Part shown: positions 34,428-42,414 of the stretch, in pieces
Numbering within the stretch: the first letter of the stretch is position 1
Layout of the letters: each line of letters opens with the position of its first letter
Source: Lachnoclostridium sp. UBA5890
GTDB lineage: Bacteria; Bacillota; Clostridia; Lachnospirales; Lachnospiraceae
Assembly (NCBI GenBank): GCA_002431395.1
Contig: DJEU01000032.1
Location: 271,025 to 335,024, forward strand
Direction: 5' to 3'
Length of the DNA stretch: 64,000 nt
Made by a program: the position numbers and the translations under genes
Notes under the pieces: generated by a model
The model's database searches: none
What the model saw: only the letters and a program-made list of their open reading frames with translations
What the model was told of the DNA's origin: nothing

Positions 34428-36038
34428 ATGATTCAGGCAAATAATGTTACATTGCGCTTTGGAAAAAAAGCGCTCTTTGAAGAAGTAAATATAAAATTTA
34501 CCGAAGGAAACTGCTATGGTATCATCGGTGCCAACGGTGCCGGAAAATCGACCTTTTTGAAGATTCTTTCCGGAGAATTGGAACCGACACAGGGCGATAT
34601 CAGCATCACCCCGGGACAGCGTCTTTCCGTACTGGAACAGGATCACTTCAAATACGATGACTACATTGTCCTTGACACTGTCATCATGGGAAACCAGCGT
34701 CTTTATGACATCATGAAAGAAAAAGATGCCATTTACGCTAAAGAAGATTTTACCGAGGAAGACGGAATCCGTGCCAGCGAGCTGGAAGGCGAATTTGCTA
34801 CCATGAACGGATGGGAAGCTGAGTCCGACGCCGCTACTCTTTTAAACGGATTAAATATTGATACCGAACTTCACTACAAAAAAATGAGCGAACTTTCCGG
34901 AAGTGAAAAGGTCAAAGTGCTTTTGGCACGTGCTCTGTTCGGTAACCCGGACATTCTTCTGCTCGACGAGCCGACTAACCACTTGGATCTCGATGCGATC
35001 CGCTGGCTCGAAGAATTTTTGATCAATTTCGAAAATACGATCATTGTCGTTTCGCATGACCGTTACTTCTTAAATAAAGTATGTACACATACCGTTGACA
35101 TCGACTACGCAAAAATGCAGCTTTACGCCGGAAACTACGACTTTTGGTATGAATCCAGCCAGTTGATGATCAAACAGATGAAAGAAGCCAACAAAAAGAA
35201 GGAAGAAAAAATCAAGGAATTGCAGGACTTTATCCAGCGATTCAGCGCCAATGCTTCCAAATCCAAGCAGGCAACTTCCAGGAAACGTGCATTGGAAAAA
35301 ATCGAGCTTGATACGCTCCGTCCTTCCAGCCGTAAATATCCATACGTTGACTTCAAACCAAACCGTGAGATTGGAAACGAAGTACTGACTGTAACAAACC
35401 TTTCCAAGACAATCGACGGTGAAAAAGTTCTTGACAATGTTTCCTTTACCGTCGGACATGACGACAAGATTGCTTTTGTCGGTTCGTATGGCATCGCTGC
35501 GACAACATTGTTCCAGATCCTTGCCGGAGAAATGGAACCAGACGAAGGAGATTACAAATGGGGAATCACCACAAGTCAGGCATATTTTCCGAAAGACAAT
35601 ACCAAAGACTTTGACAGCACCGACACGATCGTAGACTGGCTGATGCCTTATTCCCCAGAAAAAGATGCGACATATGTACGAGGCTTCCTTGGCCGTATGC
35701 TCTTTTCCGGAGACGACGGTCTGAAAAAAGTAAATGTACTTTCCGGAGGAGAAAAAGTCCGTGTCATGCTTTCAAAAATGATGATGCTGGGCGCAAACTC
35801 CCTTATTCTGGATGAACCGACAAACCACCTTGATATGGAGTCTATCACCTCCGTCAACAATGGTTTGATCAAATTCCCTGGTGTCGTTTTATTCACTTCC
35901 CAGGATCACCAGTTTATTCAAACCATTGCCAATCGCATCATTGAACTTACGCCAAATGGCATGATTGACAAAGTAACTACTTACGACGAATATCTTGACA
36001 GCGATGAAATGGCTCGCAAACGTCAGGCTTTGAGTTAA
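34428..36038 (+). CDS. ABC-F family ATPase (YkpA/YbiT-like) with altered second Walker A
   Basis: A 536-residue protein with two ATPase domains and no membrane segment, the ABC-F plan of ribosome-associated factors. Domain 1 has Walker A IGANGAGKSTFLKIL, signature ELSGSEKVKVLLAR and Walker B ILLLDEPTNHLD; the interdomain helical linker is Lys/Glu-rich (about residues 235-300). Domain 2 keeps signature VLSGGEKVRVMLSK and Walker B LILDEPTNHLD, but its Walker A reads VGSYGIAATTLFQIL, with Ala358 (codon 35499-35501) where the lysine should be. Site 2 hydrolysis is thus doubtful. The ATG at 34428 follows GGAGG by 5 bases. Confidence 0.88.
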   Translation: MIQANNVTLRFGKKALFEEVNIKFTEGNCYGIIGANGAGKSTFLKILSGELEPTQGDISITPGQRLSVLEQDHFKYDDYIVLDTVIMGNQRLYDIMKEKDAIYAKEDFTEEDGIRASELEGEFATMNGWEAESDAATLLNGLNIDTELHYKKMSELSGSEKVKVLLARALFGNPDILLLDEPTNHLDLDAIRWLEEFLINFENTIIVVSHDRYFLNKVCTHTVDIDYAKMQLYAGNYDFWYESSQLMIKQMKEANKKKEEKIKELQDFIQRFSANASKSKQATSRKRALEKIELDTLRPSSRKYPYVDFKPNREIGNEVLTVTNLSKTIDGEKVLDNVSFTVGHDDKIAFVGSYGIAATTLFQILAGEMEPDEGDYKWGITTSQAYFPKDNTKDFDSTDTIVDWLMPYSPEKDATYVRGFLGRMLFSGDDGLKKVNVLSGGEKVRVMLSKMMMLGANSLILDEPTNHLDMESITSVNNGLIKFPGVVLFTSQDHQFIQTIANRIIELTPNGMIDKVTTYDEYLDSDEMARKRQALS

Positions 36039-36050
36039 TTTTTGAAATAT

Positions 36051-36079
36051 TTGACAAAACATCCGTTATCCCCTATAAT
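36051..36079 (+). promoter_or_regulatory. Consensus sigma-A promoter of the CNNM/CBS gene
   Basis: TTGACA (36051-36056), 17 bp, TATAAT (36074-36079): a perfect consensus, starting 12 bases after the ABC-F stop. Confidence 0.85.
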
Positions 36080-36117
36080 GGGATGTAATACTTTTTTATG
36101 AAATGGAGTGATTTTTT

Positions 36118-37419
36118 TTGGGGCCCAGTGACGCGAAAAATATAATTATTCTTATTGTGTTGCTACTACTATCCGCATTCTTTTCTTCTGCGGAAACCTC
36201 GCTGACCACTGTCAGCAAATTGAAAATGCGTGCTTTGGCAGAAGACAAGAACAAGGCAGCAAAACGTGTATTGAAACTGATCGAGAAACCTTCTAAGATG
36301 TTAAGTACGGTTTTGATCTGCAACAACATCGTAAACCTGTCTGCTTCTTCGATCTCGACTTCCTATGCCTTTTCGGTATGTACACGTCTTGGTCTGGAAG
36401 ACAACATGAGTCTTGGTGCCGGTATCGCAACAGGAGTTTTAACCTTATTGATTTTAATTTTTGGTGAGATCACACCCAAAAACATGGCTACGTTAAAAGC
36501 CGAAAAGATGGCTCTGTCCTATAGTGGCGTGATTTTGTTTTTGACAAATCTCCTCACACCGATCATTTTCCTGTTAGACCGGGTAACGCGTTTTATCCTG
36601 TTTATTTTACGAATTGATCCGGATGGAAAAGCATCACAGATTACGGAAGACGAACTTCGTACATTTGTTGATGTCAGCCACGAAGAAGGTATTCTGGAAA
36701 GCGAAGAACGCCAAATGATTACAAACATTGTAGATTTTGGTGATTCCATTGCCAAAGATGTCATGATTTCTCGTCTTGACATCTGTATGGTAGAAGTAAA
36801 TACTTCTTACGATGACCTTCTTTCGGAATTTACAGAACATAAATTTGCTCGTATGCCGGTTTACGACGACACGATTGACAATATCGTAGGTATTATCAAT
36901 CTGAAGGATTTTGTCTTCTATAACGGTGACAAAGAAAAGTTCAACCTTCGTGACTTGATCCGCGAAGCTCATATCACTTATGAATACAAAAACGTATCCG
37001 AGCTTTTCATGGAAATGCGCCGCGATTCGATTCCTATGACTATTGTTTTGGATGAATATGGTGCACTTTCCGGTCTGATCACGATGGAAGATCTTCTCGA
37101 AGAAATCGTCGGCGAGATTCGCGACGAATACGACGAGGATGAAGAAGACGAGATCCAGCAGGTAACCGACAATGAATATATTGTTCTTGGATCCACCAGT
37201 TTGGATGACATTGAAGAACGAATCGGCCTTCCGCTGGAAGCCGAAGAATATGATTCGATCTCCGGTCATGTCATCAATCTTCTGGAACACTTTCCAAATC
37301 CCGGCGAACATGCCGAGGATGATTATGCGGTTTATACCGTATTGGAAAGCGAAAAAAATCGTATTGACAAAATTCATCTCCTTGTAAAACCTCAGCCAGA
37401 TGAGGATGACAAGGATTAA
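36118..37419 (+). CDS. CNNM/CBS-domain membrane protein (hemolysin C/CorC family)
   Basis: A 433-residue protein: DUF21 (CNNM) membrane domain with four helices (about residues 8-160), including SAFFSSAETSLTTVSK and FGEITPKNMA, a CBS pair (about 205-330, DVMISRLDICMVEV and IVLDEYGALSGLITMEDLL) and a C-terminal transporter-associated domain. Relatives in bacteria take part in Mg2+ or Co2+ efflux. The only good start is TTG at 36118, after GGAG, unusual and possibly limiting. A consensus promoter drives it alone. Confidence 0.88.
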   Translation: MGPSDAKNIIILIVLLLLSAFFSSAETSLTTVSKLKMRALAEDKNKAAKRVLKLIEKPSKMLSTVLICNNIVNLSASSISTSYAFSVCTRLGLEDNMSLGAGIATGVLTLLILIFGEITPKNMATLKAEKMALSYSGVILFLTNLLTPIIFLLDRVTRFILFILRIDPDGKASQITEDELRTFVDVSHEEGILESEERQMITNIVDFGDSIAKDVMISRLDICMVEVNTSYDDLLSEFTEHKFARMPVYDDTIDNIVGIINLKDFVFYNGDKEKFNLRDLIREAHITYEYKNVSELFMEMRRDSIPMTIVLDEYGALSGLITMEDLLEEIVGEIRDEYDEDEEDEIQQVTDNEYIVLGSTSLDDIEERIGLPLEAEEYDSISGHVINLLEHFPNPGEHAEDDYAVYTVLESEKNRIDKIHLLVKPQPDEDDKD

Positions 37420-37769
37420 AACGTTTCAAAAGGCTGTCTTCGGGCAGCCTTTGCTGCGTTTTCTGTCATTTCTTTTTCCCAGCTCTCATACACTTCTTGT
37501 TTGATTCCATCCCCTCCTTTCACAACCGCCACTTGAATCGGCATGGATGCGATTTCCACCTTGATTACCTTCGCAACCCCTTTTCTGTGTTTCCTCCCTT
37601 TTGGCGTTTTTTTCAATCTGCCTTTCTTTGGCTTAATTTTTACACTTCCCTTTGTCCTTTTCTCTATTTTGGTATCGCCATTCAACATCCCTTTTCCTGC
37701 TGCCCCCTGACAAATATTTGCCGGAATCAGACAGACAAGCAGCAATCCTGCCGCCAATCGATATCTCAA
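37416..37769 (-). CDS. Small basic secreted protein of unknown function
   Basis: A 117-residue protein with an N-terminal signal peptide (RYRLAAGLLLVCLIPANICQG) and a very basic middle (VKIKPKKGRLKKTPKGRKHR). The start is TTG at 37769, with AAGGAG 9 bases upstream, and it lies 19 bases after the stop of the ParA-like gene, suggesting an operon. It overlaps the end of the convergent CNNM gene by 4 bases. No family recognised. Confidence 0.55.
   Translation of the reverse strand: MRYRLAAGLLLVCLIPANICQGAAGKGMLNGDTKIEKRTKGSVKIKPKKGRLKKTPKGRKHRKGVAKVIKVEIASMPIQVAVVKGGDGIKQEVYESWEKEMTENAAKAARRQPFETF
37429..37452 (+). terminator. Terminator of the CNNM/CBS gene
   Basis: AAAGGCTG (37429-37436) pairs with CAGCCTTT (37445-37452); loop TCTTCGGG. 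It lies inside the 3' end of the convergent small secreted protein gene. Confidence 0.55.
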
Positions 37770-37788
37770 ATCGCAACACTCCTTCTTA

Positions 37789-38604
37789 TTATCCAAATGC
37801 GGTCTGTTGCATCGCCTGATGTAACAACGCTGTCGTCTCCTTTGCCGCCTGCATAAACGGATAATTCACATTATCCTCTGTGCACTTTTCATTTCTCAGC
37901 AAAAAGGGAACTACATTTCCTTTTGTCAATGCATCTGCAAAACGCGGGTTATGCGGTATCGTCCCAATCCTGCTTCCAGGCAGATTGTAACTTTGCGCAA
38001 TGGTGCTCTTCGTAATGACAGATTCCTCACAATAATTTCCTATTACATAAAAAGCCTTTTTCTGAATATCCGAGAAATTTCGGAAGAAATGAGACAATAA
38101 CTGAAAGTTCTGACACAGATTAACGACCACCAGATCTGCTTCCTGCAAAATCTTTCTGGAACTCTCCAGATTGTTGGAAGATACGTCAACTATGACATTT
38201 CCAAGATAATGTTCCAATAAATCCAAAACACTTGCTGTCTGCCGGCTCAGTCGATACTCCAGCAGATCCTGATTTAAACCTCCCGTTGGTAAGTATAACA
38301 CTCTTTGATCATAGACCGATAAGCACGTTCGATAAATCATATCTGCGGTTACCATCTCCTGCTCTATGTCACAAAATGATAAAATTCTCCCCAGTCCATT
38401 TTCTACAAAATAGGATTGTTTTTCATGTAATACATCGTAGGAATTCTGATTAAGAAATGTACTGCCAAGATTATTCATGCTTGCATGATTCTCAAACAAT
38501 ACCATCCTTGACGGCTCACTCATAGCCGATAAGATACTGATACAGGAAAGATTCCCTGTAACACCTGATTTACCCGGCGAATTGCTCCAAAAAGCAATTT
38601 TCAC
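37789..38604 (-). CDS. ParA/MinD-like protein with degenerate nucleotide-binding loop
   Basis: A 271-residue protein whose secondary-structure plan resembles ParA/MinD/CpaE-type ATPases: an N-terminal strand, FWSNSPGKSGVTGNLS in the place of the deviant Walker A (normally KGGxGKT), a later NVIVDVSSNN in the place of Walker B, and ADLVVVNLCQN. The lysine and threonine positions of the P-loop are not properly kept, so ATP hydrolysis is doubtful. The next gene encodes a small secreted basic protein. CpaE/TadZ-like is the closest idea, but no pilus genes are nearby. Confidence 0.6.
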   Translation of the reverse strand: MKIAFWSNSPGKSGVTGNLSCISILSAMSEPSRMVLFENHASMNNLGSTFLNQNSYDVLHEKQSYFVENGLGRILSFCDIEQEMVTADMIYRTCLSVYDQRVLYLPTGGLNQDLLEYRLSRQTASVLDLLEHYLGNVIVDVSSNNLESSRKILQEADLVVVNLCQNFQLLSHFFRNFSDIQKKAFYVIGNYCEESVITKSTIAQSYNLPGSRIGTIPHNPRFADALTKGNVVPFLLRNEKCTEDNVNYPFMQAAKETTALLHQAMQQTAFG

Positions 38605-38726
38605 CTTCCTTTGACCTCCTTAAAATTTTTTTGGTGGAATAAACACATGATACCACGCAAAATAAAAAAAGTAAATTGTCAATGCTTCACAAAAAACAAT
38701 CTACTTTTTTTATATGTTATTACATA

Positions 38727-38887
38727 AGTCCCCAGGGTAGAAAAGTGTCAATCCTCTTGTGCTTGCACAAAAGAGGATTCGGCACCTTTCTACCCGCCCA
38801 AACATGAGAACGTAGCGGTTTTCCGCGTAGTTCGAATGTTTGTAGGATTGCGGGAGCTGCCTGCAGCGCAGCAATCCGTCGGGGACT
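38727..38887. repeat. Three-hairpin multibranched element
   Basis: AGTCCCC (38727-38733) and GGGGACT (38881-38887) close a region with three successive hairpins: 38735-38795 (GGGTAGAAA/TTTCTACCC outside, ATCCTCTT/AAGAGGAT inside, loop around GTGCTTGCAC), 38800-38841 (AAACAT/ATGTTT, GAAC/GTTC, GCGG/CCGC, with symmetric GA and GTA internal loops) and 38845-38877 (GGATTGC/GCAATCC). It is the main content of the 328-base gap between the ParA-like gene and the next gene. Confidence 0.75.
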
Positions 38888-38934
38888 GTCTTCCCTTTCC
38901 CTGCATCCGCCCAAACATGAGAACGTAGCGGTTT
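38794..38934 (+). repeat. 28-bp direct repeat, two copies
   Basis: A 28-base sequence starting CCGCCCAAACATGAGAACG occurs exactly at 38794-38821 and 38907-38934, offset 113 bases. The first is the left arm of the second hairpin of the element at 38727-38887; the second lacks a right arm and ends at the stop of the neighbouring gene. Confidence 0.85.
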
Positions 38935-39613
38935 ACAACTTTTCCTTCTTATCCCGATGCCGTCTCTCCCGTATACTTACCACCGGGCTCAATCCGACAT
39001 ACTTCTTTGTAAACATAAGCATAATCCCATAAAACAAGACAAACGCCGACATAATCACCTTATAAACAGTATTTACCCCGCCGTGGCCGACAAAAGTCAA
39101 AAATGTCATATATACTCTTGCAAGTGCTGTAATCCACCAGCAAAACAAAATTCTCGTATTCGTGGCACGGTTTGCCAAATCATCCGTCACACCGACGGTG
39201 CAATACAAGATAAAGTATTCCATCAAAAGTTCCGCCGCCGCATACCCAAAGTATACTACCAGAATCCAAATAACAAGCTTCGGTCCCTGTTCGATAAAAC
39301 CAGTAAACGGCAAAAGAATGTTTAATGCCATCGCGATAAGTGTAAGGACGATCCCCACAATAAACTCTTTGTTCTTCTTCACTAACATCAATGCACCAAT
39401 CAGCAAAAGAAGACATCCAAGAGCATCCGGCAAAAGATCAATTTTCACATGATCCCCGAGAATATTTCCTGTCGTATATAATTGAATTGATGGACTCAAT
39501 TCATGCTTCCCCACTGCCCCAGCGACATGAAATGTCGGATACGCAATATCCAAAACATACCATTTATCAATTCCTGTTATTATCAATCCAAGCGCTATTA
39601 ATATTACTGCCAT
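38933..39613 (-). CDS. Multi-pass membrane protein of unknown function
   Basis: A 226-residue protein with about six hydrophobic segments and a basic C-terminal tail (RERRHRDKKEKL). The family is not recognised. It begins at the end of the PAP2 gene (the second ATG, at 39613, has the better-spaced GAGAGG) and ends the unit DUF5662-GHL10-PAP2-membrane protein. Its stop overlaps the second copy of the 28-bp repeat. Confidence 0.55.
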   Translation of the reverse strand: MAVILIALGLIITGIDKWYVLDIAYPTFHVAGAVGKHELSPSIQLYTTGNILGDHVKIDLLPDALGCLLLLIGALMLVKKNKEFIVGIVLTLIAMALNILLPFTGFIEQGPKLVIWILVVYFGYAAAELLMEYFILYCTVGVTDDLANRATNTRILFCWWITALARVYMTFLTFVGHGGVNTVYKVIMSAFVLFYGIMLMFTKKYVGLSPVVSIRERRHRDKKEKL

Positions 39614-39618
39614 ACTCA

Positions 39619-40182
39619 TTACCTCTCATCTCTTCGTTTATTTCTCCATTTCTTCCATCTCTCGCTGGCCAATGTCTTTTCCACAATCTGAATACTCAAA
39701 AGGGCAAGCATCGTTCCAAGAAGGATTCCGCCTAGAATGTCCGTTGGATAATGGACATAAAAGTATAATCGTGAAAACATCATAAGAATTGCCGTCACAG
39801 CCGCTGCAATCCCCCATTTTCGGTTCCAATGCCAGATTCCGATAGCCGCCGCTACGGAAGAAAAGGTATGTCCCGACGGAAATGAATAATCTTTCGGAAC
39901 TGTGACCAGCATAAGGTAGTCGTGTGGACGGTGGCACGGTCTTGGTCTGGCAACCAGATTTTTCAGAAGACCATTGCCAAAGATCAGACAAAATAGCAGA
40001 GAAAGCAGTACGATCACACCATACTTCTTCTCTTTTAAAAATATGAGCATCAAAATTCCTGCGATAATCCACAGAATCCCCGCTTCTCCCAGTTTAGTAA
40101 GTACCGATAAAAAATGCGTCGCCACATTGTTTTGTACTGATTGAAACCATTCCAGGATCGTCTTATCAAATGTATCTATCAA
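39619..40182 (-). CDS. PAP2-family membrane phosphatase
   Basis: A 187-residue membrane protein with the complete PAP2 signature: KNLVARPRP, YSFPSGHTFSS and SRLYFYVHYPTD. Such enzymes remove phosphate from lipid phosphates, for instance undecaprenyl pyrophosphate (BcrC) or phosphatidic acid, at the outer face of the membrane. The start is TTG at 40182, with GGAGG 8 bases upstream, touching the stop of the glycoside-hydrolase-like gene. Confidence 0.9.
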   Translation of the reverse strand: MIDTFDKTILEWFQSVQNNVATHFLSVLTKLGEAGILWIIAGILMLIFLKEKKYGVIVLLSLLFCLIFGNGLLKNLVARPRPCHRPHDYLMLVTVPKDYSFPSGHTFSSVAAAIGIWHWNRKWGIAAAVTAILMMFSRLYFYVHYPTDILGGILLGTMLALLSIQIVEKTLASERWKKWRNKRRDER

Positions 40183-41670
40183 TTACAGATCCTCCGTATT
40201 TATTTTCATGGACACACTTTTTCCGGCCTTTTTCACCGTAAATTTCACGATTCCATTTTTCTTTACTCGGATCCTGCCTTTATTTGTGATTGACGCAATG
40301 CTCGAATTGGAACTCTTCCACGTAACCGTCTGCCCGAGTCTCGCCGGCCACACCGTTGTTTTAAGGCGGGTTGTACCGTCCGTGTTCACTTTCGTCACTT
40401 TGATCTTGGCAATCCGCGCCAGCATATTTTTCACTTCATAACGGCAGGTCTTTTTATACAGACTTTCGTAACTAAACAAAATATAGCCATACGCTTTCTC
40501 ACTTCTTCGTATCTTACTGATCTGGCTTGCTATGATTTTCTTACTTTTCCGCCAGCCACGGTCCGAAGCATCTTTCATACCGCCTCGATACAGAGCGAGC
40601 CCAATGTACATCGGAATATTTCCCTTATTCAGACGTTTCCATTTGGAAAAACGGTTATCAAACATTCGAACCGTCTTTTTACCCACACGGTACGAATTCG
40701 ACCAGTAAATCTGCGGAGCTATATAATCCACATAACCGGGACCTTTCATCCAGGTTTTTACATCTGCCCCCAGTGACTCGCAATATTCCACATTTCCCGC
40801 CGGACTGATTCCAAACAAAAGATTTGGATTCTGCGCTTTGATGTTTCCATAAACCGTCTGAACCATCTTATTTACATTTGCTTTCTTTTGTTTGTTAGAA
40901 AGCGACGCATACTTTTTATATTGTTTATGTCCGCTTCCCGGATAAAAATAATCATCAAAATGAATACCATCCACCGGATAGTTGTCAATCACTTCGCGAA
41001 CGGCCAGCATAATGCGGCTGGTCGTCGATTTCTTTGCCGGATCATAAATCTTTTTCTGGGTAATCCGGTAAGGATTCATCCAGGCATGGAATTTCAGCCC
41101 ATATTTGTGGGCACTTTCCACTAAAATAGCCAAAGGATCGTAATTCGGGGTCTTTTTTCCCATATACGAACTAAATTTAAAGTTTTCCGATGGCCAGATG
41201 GCATCATCAAATGCTCTTACATGGAAAAACACAGCATTGCAACCGTTTTCCTTAATCTTTTTAAATAATTTGTCCGCATTTTTTCGAAAAACCGCTTCGG
41301 ATTTATTTTTCAAGCCCGCCTTTTTGTATTCATAAAAGGCAATCCACACTCCACGAAGCTCCTCTGTTGCCGGTGCCGGTGTGATCACCGGAGTCGGGAT
41401 CGGGGTCACTTCGGCAGCTGGAGTAACAGTTGCGGTCGGAGCCGCCGTCGGAACCATGGTCGGTGCTTCCGTCTCAATCGTTCCGGTTTCCGGATAGATG
41501 GTTGAAACCGGCGTTCCTGCCGGCGTCGGCGAAGGACTTGCGGCAACCGTCGGCGTCGGTGTTGCTGCCTGTGCCGCTTCTACTTTCCTTTTACTATCAT
41601 TTTTTGGAAATATCGCAATTACAACTGCCAGAATAAGCACAAATGCAATTGCTCTTTTATACTGTCTCAC
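40183..41670 (-). CDS. Secreted family-10-like glycoside hydrolase (GHL10/YngK-like)
   Basis: A 495-residue protein with an N-terminal membrane anchor or signal (AIAFVLILAVVIAIF), a Pro/Thr/Ala-rich linker (about 35-100), a GHL10 (DUF187) barrel starting EELRGVWIAFYEYKK with FHAWMNPYRI and GIHFDDYFYPG, and a C-terminal Ig-like segment from about 410. Family members are thought to act on cell-surface glycans; the substrate is unknown. The start is GTG at 41670 after AGGAGAGAG. It is the second gene of an operon with the PAP2 phosphatase. Confidence 0.85.
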   Translation of the reverse strand: MRQYKRAIAFVLILAVVIAIFPKNDSKRKVEAAQAATPTPTVAASPSPTPAGTPVSTIYPETGTIETEAPTMVPTAAPTATVTPAAEVTPIPTPVITPAPATEELRGVWIAFYEYKKAGLKNKSEAVFRKNADKLFKKIKENGCNAVFFHVRAFDDAIWPSENFKFSSYMGKKTPNYDPLAILVESAHKYGLKFHAWMNPYRITQKKIYDPAKKSTTSRIMLAVREVIDNYPVDGIHFDDYFYPGSGHKQYKKYASLSNKQKKANVNKMVQTVYGNIKAQNPNLLFGISPAGNVEYCESLGADVKTWMKGPGYVDYIAPQIYWSNSYRVGKKTVRMFDNRFSKWKRLNKGNIPMYIGLALYRGGMKDASDRGWRKSKKIIASQISKIRRSEKAYGYILFSYESLYKKTCRYEVKNMLARIAKIKVTKVNTDGTTRLKTTVWPARLGQTVTWKSSNSSIASITNKGRIRVKKNGIVKFTVKKAGKSVSMKINTEDL

Positions 41671-41689
41671 GTTATCTCTCTCCTATGAA

Positions 41690-42220
41690 CTAATACTCTT
41701 TTAATTTACGGATGTACGCAAAGGTTTCCTTTTCTCCTTTTTCTTTCAGCATTCTCAAAAGGGACTCGATCAGATCCGACGTTTCCGGATGAATCATCCT
41801 GCAATATTTTCCCTTTTCATAGTATGCCAATGGCATATCTTCCGTATAATCTTTTCCATAATATATCTTACTCGCAGCCACGCGGTCGCAGAACATCTCT
41901 TTTACATAGCGAAGCGGCATTTTTACCGGCTGTTTCATGCGAGTCTGCGGATGATAATCCTGCCAGTACTCAAAATGATGCTTGTTTCTTCCCTGATGAT
42001 GCATCCACGCGACGGAATATCCGTTTACTTCCCGTTCTTCAGCGTTGGGGCTTCGATCCCCCTGATAATATTTTGCTCCCGGGATAAATTCTGTCGGACT
42101 GTATTTTGACAGATCATGCCGTAATCCCTGCCATAAGATTCCTGCATGATAGCAATTTCGAATCACCTGATGACGGTGTCTTGTTATCGTACAAAAATGT
42201 TTCCATGCGTTTGCTTTCAT
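41690..42220 (-). CDS. DUF5662-like protein
   Basis: A 176-residue cytosolic protein rich in His, Tyr and Trp. Segments such as HFCTITRHRHQVI, GLRHDLSKYSPTEF and WMHHQGRNKHHFEYW identify the DUF5662 family, common in Lachnospiraceae and of unknown function; the conserved H/D pairs suggest metal binding. The start at 42220 follows GGTGAG by 6 bases. Apparent first gene of the operon with GHL10 and PAP2. Confidence 0.7.
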   Translation of the reverse strand: MKANAWKHFCTITRHRHQVIRNCYHAGILWQGLRHDLSKYSPTEFIPGAKYYQGDRSPNAEEREVNGYSVAWMHHQGRNKHHFEYWQDYHPQTRMKQPVKMPLRYVKEMFCDRVAASKIYYGKDYTEDMPLAYYEKGKYCRMIHPETSDLIESLLRMLKEKGEKETFAYIRKLKEY

Positions 42221-42333
42221 TTTATTCTCACCAATTTTCTTATCATTATCGCAACTATTCAAGAATAATGTAACGAATAGTTATGTCATTTCTATGATAC
42301 CAAAGAACTATTTTTTTGGCAATAACAAAGCAC

Positions 42334-42382
42334 AAAAAAGAAGCCCCTGAATCGAAAATTTTCGATCAGGAACTTCTTTTTT
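42334..42382 (-). terminator. Terminator of the Big_2 surface-protein gene
   Basis: AAAAAAGAAG and CTTCTTTTTT flank CTGAATCGAAAA/TTTTCGATCAG, giving a strong bidirectional hairpin 33 bases downstream of the stop at 42415. Confidence 0.85.
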
Positions 42383-42414
42383 ATTTCTTTACGAATTTAA
42401 CAAGAGTGCTTCAA

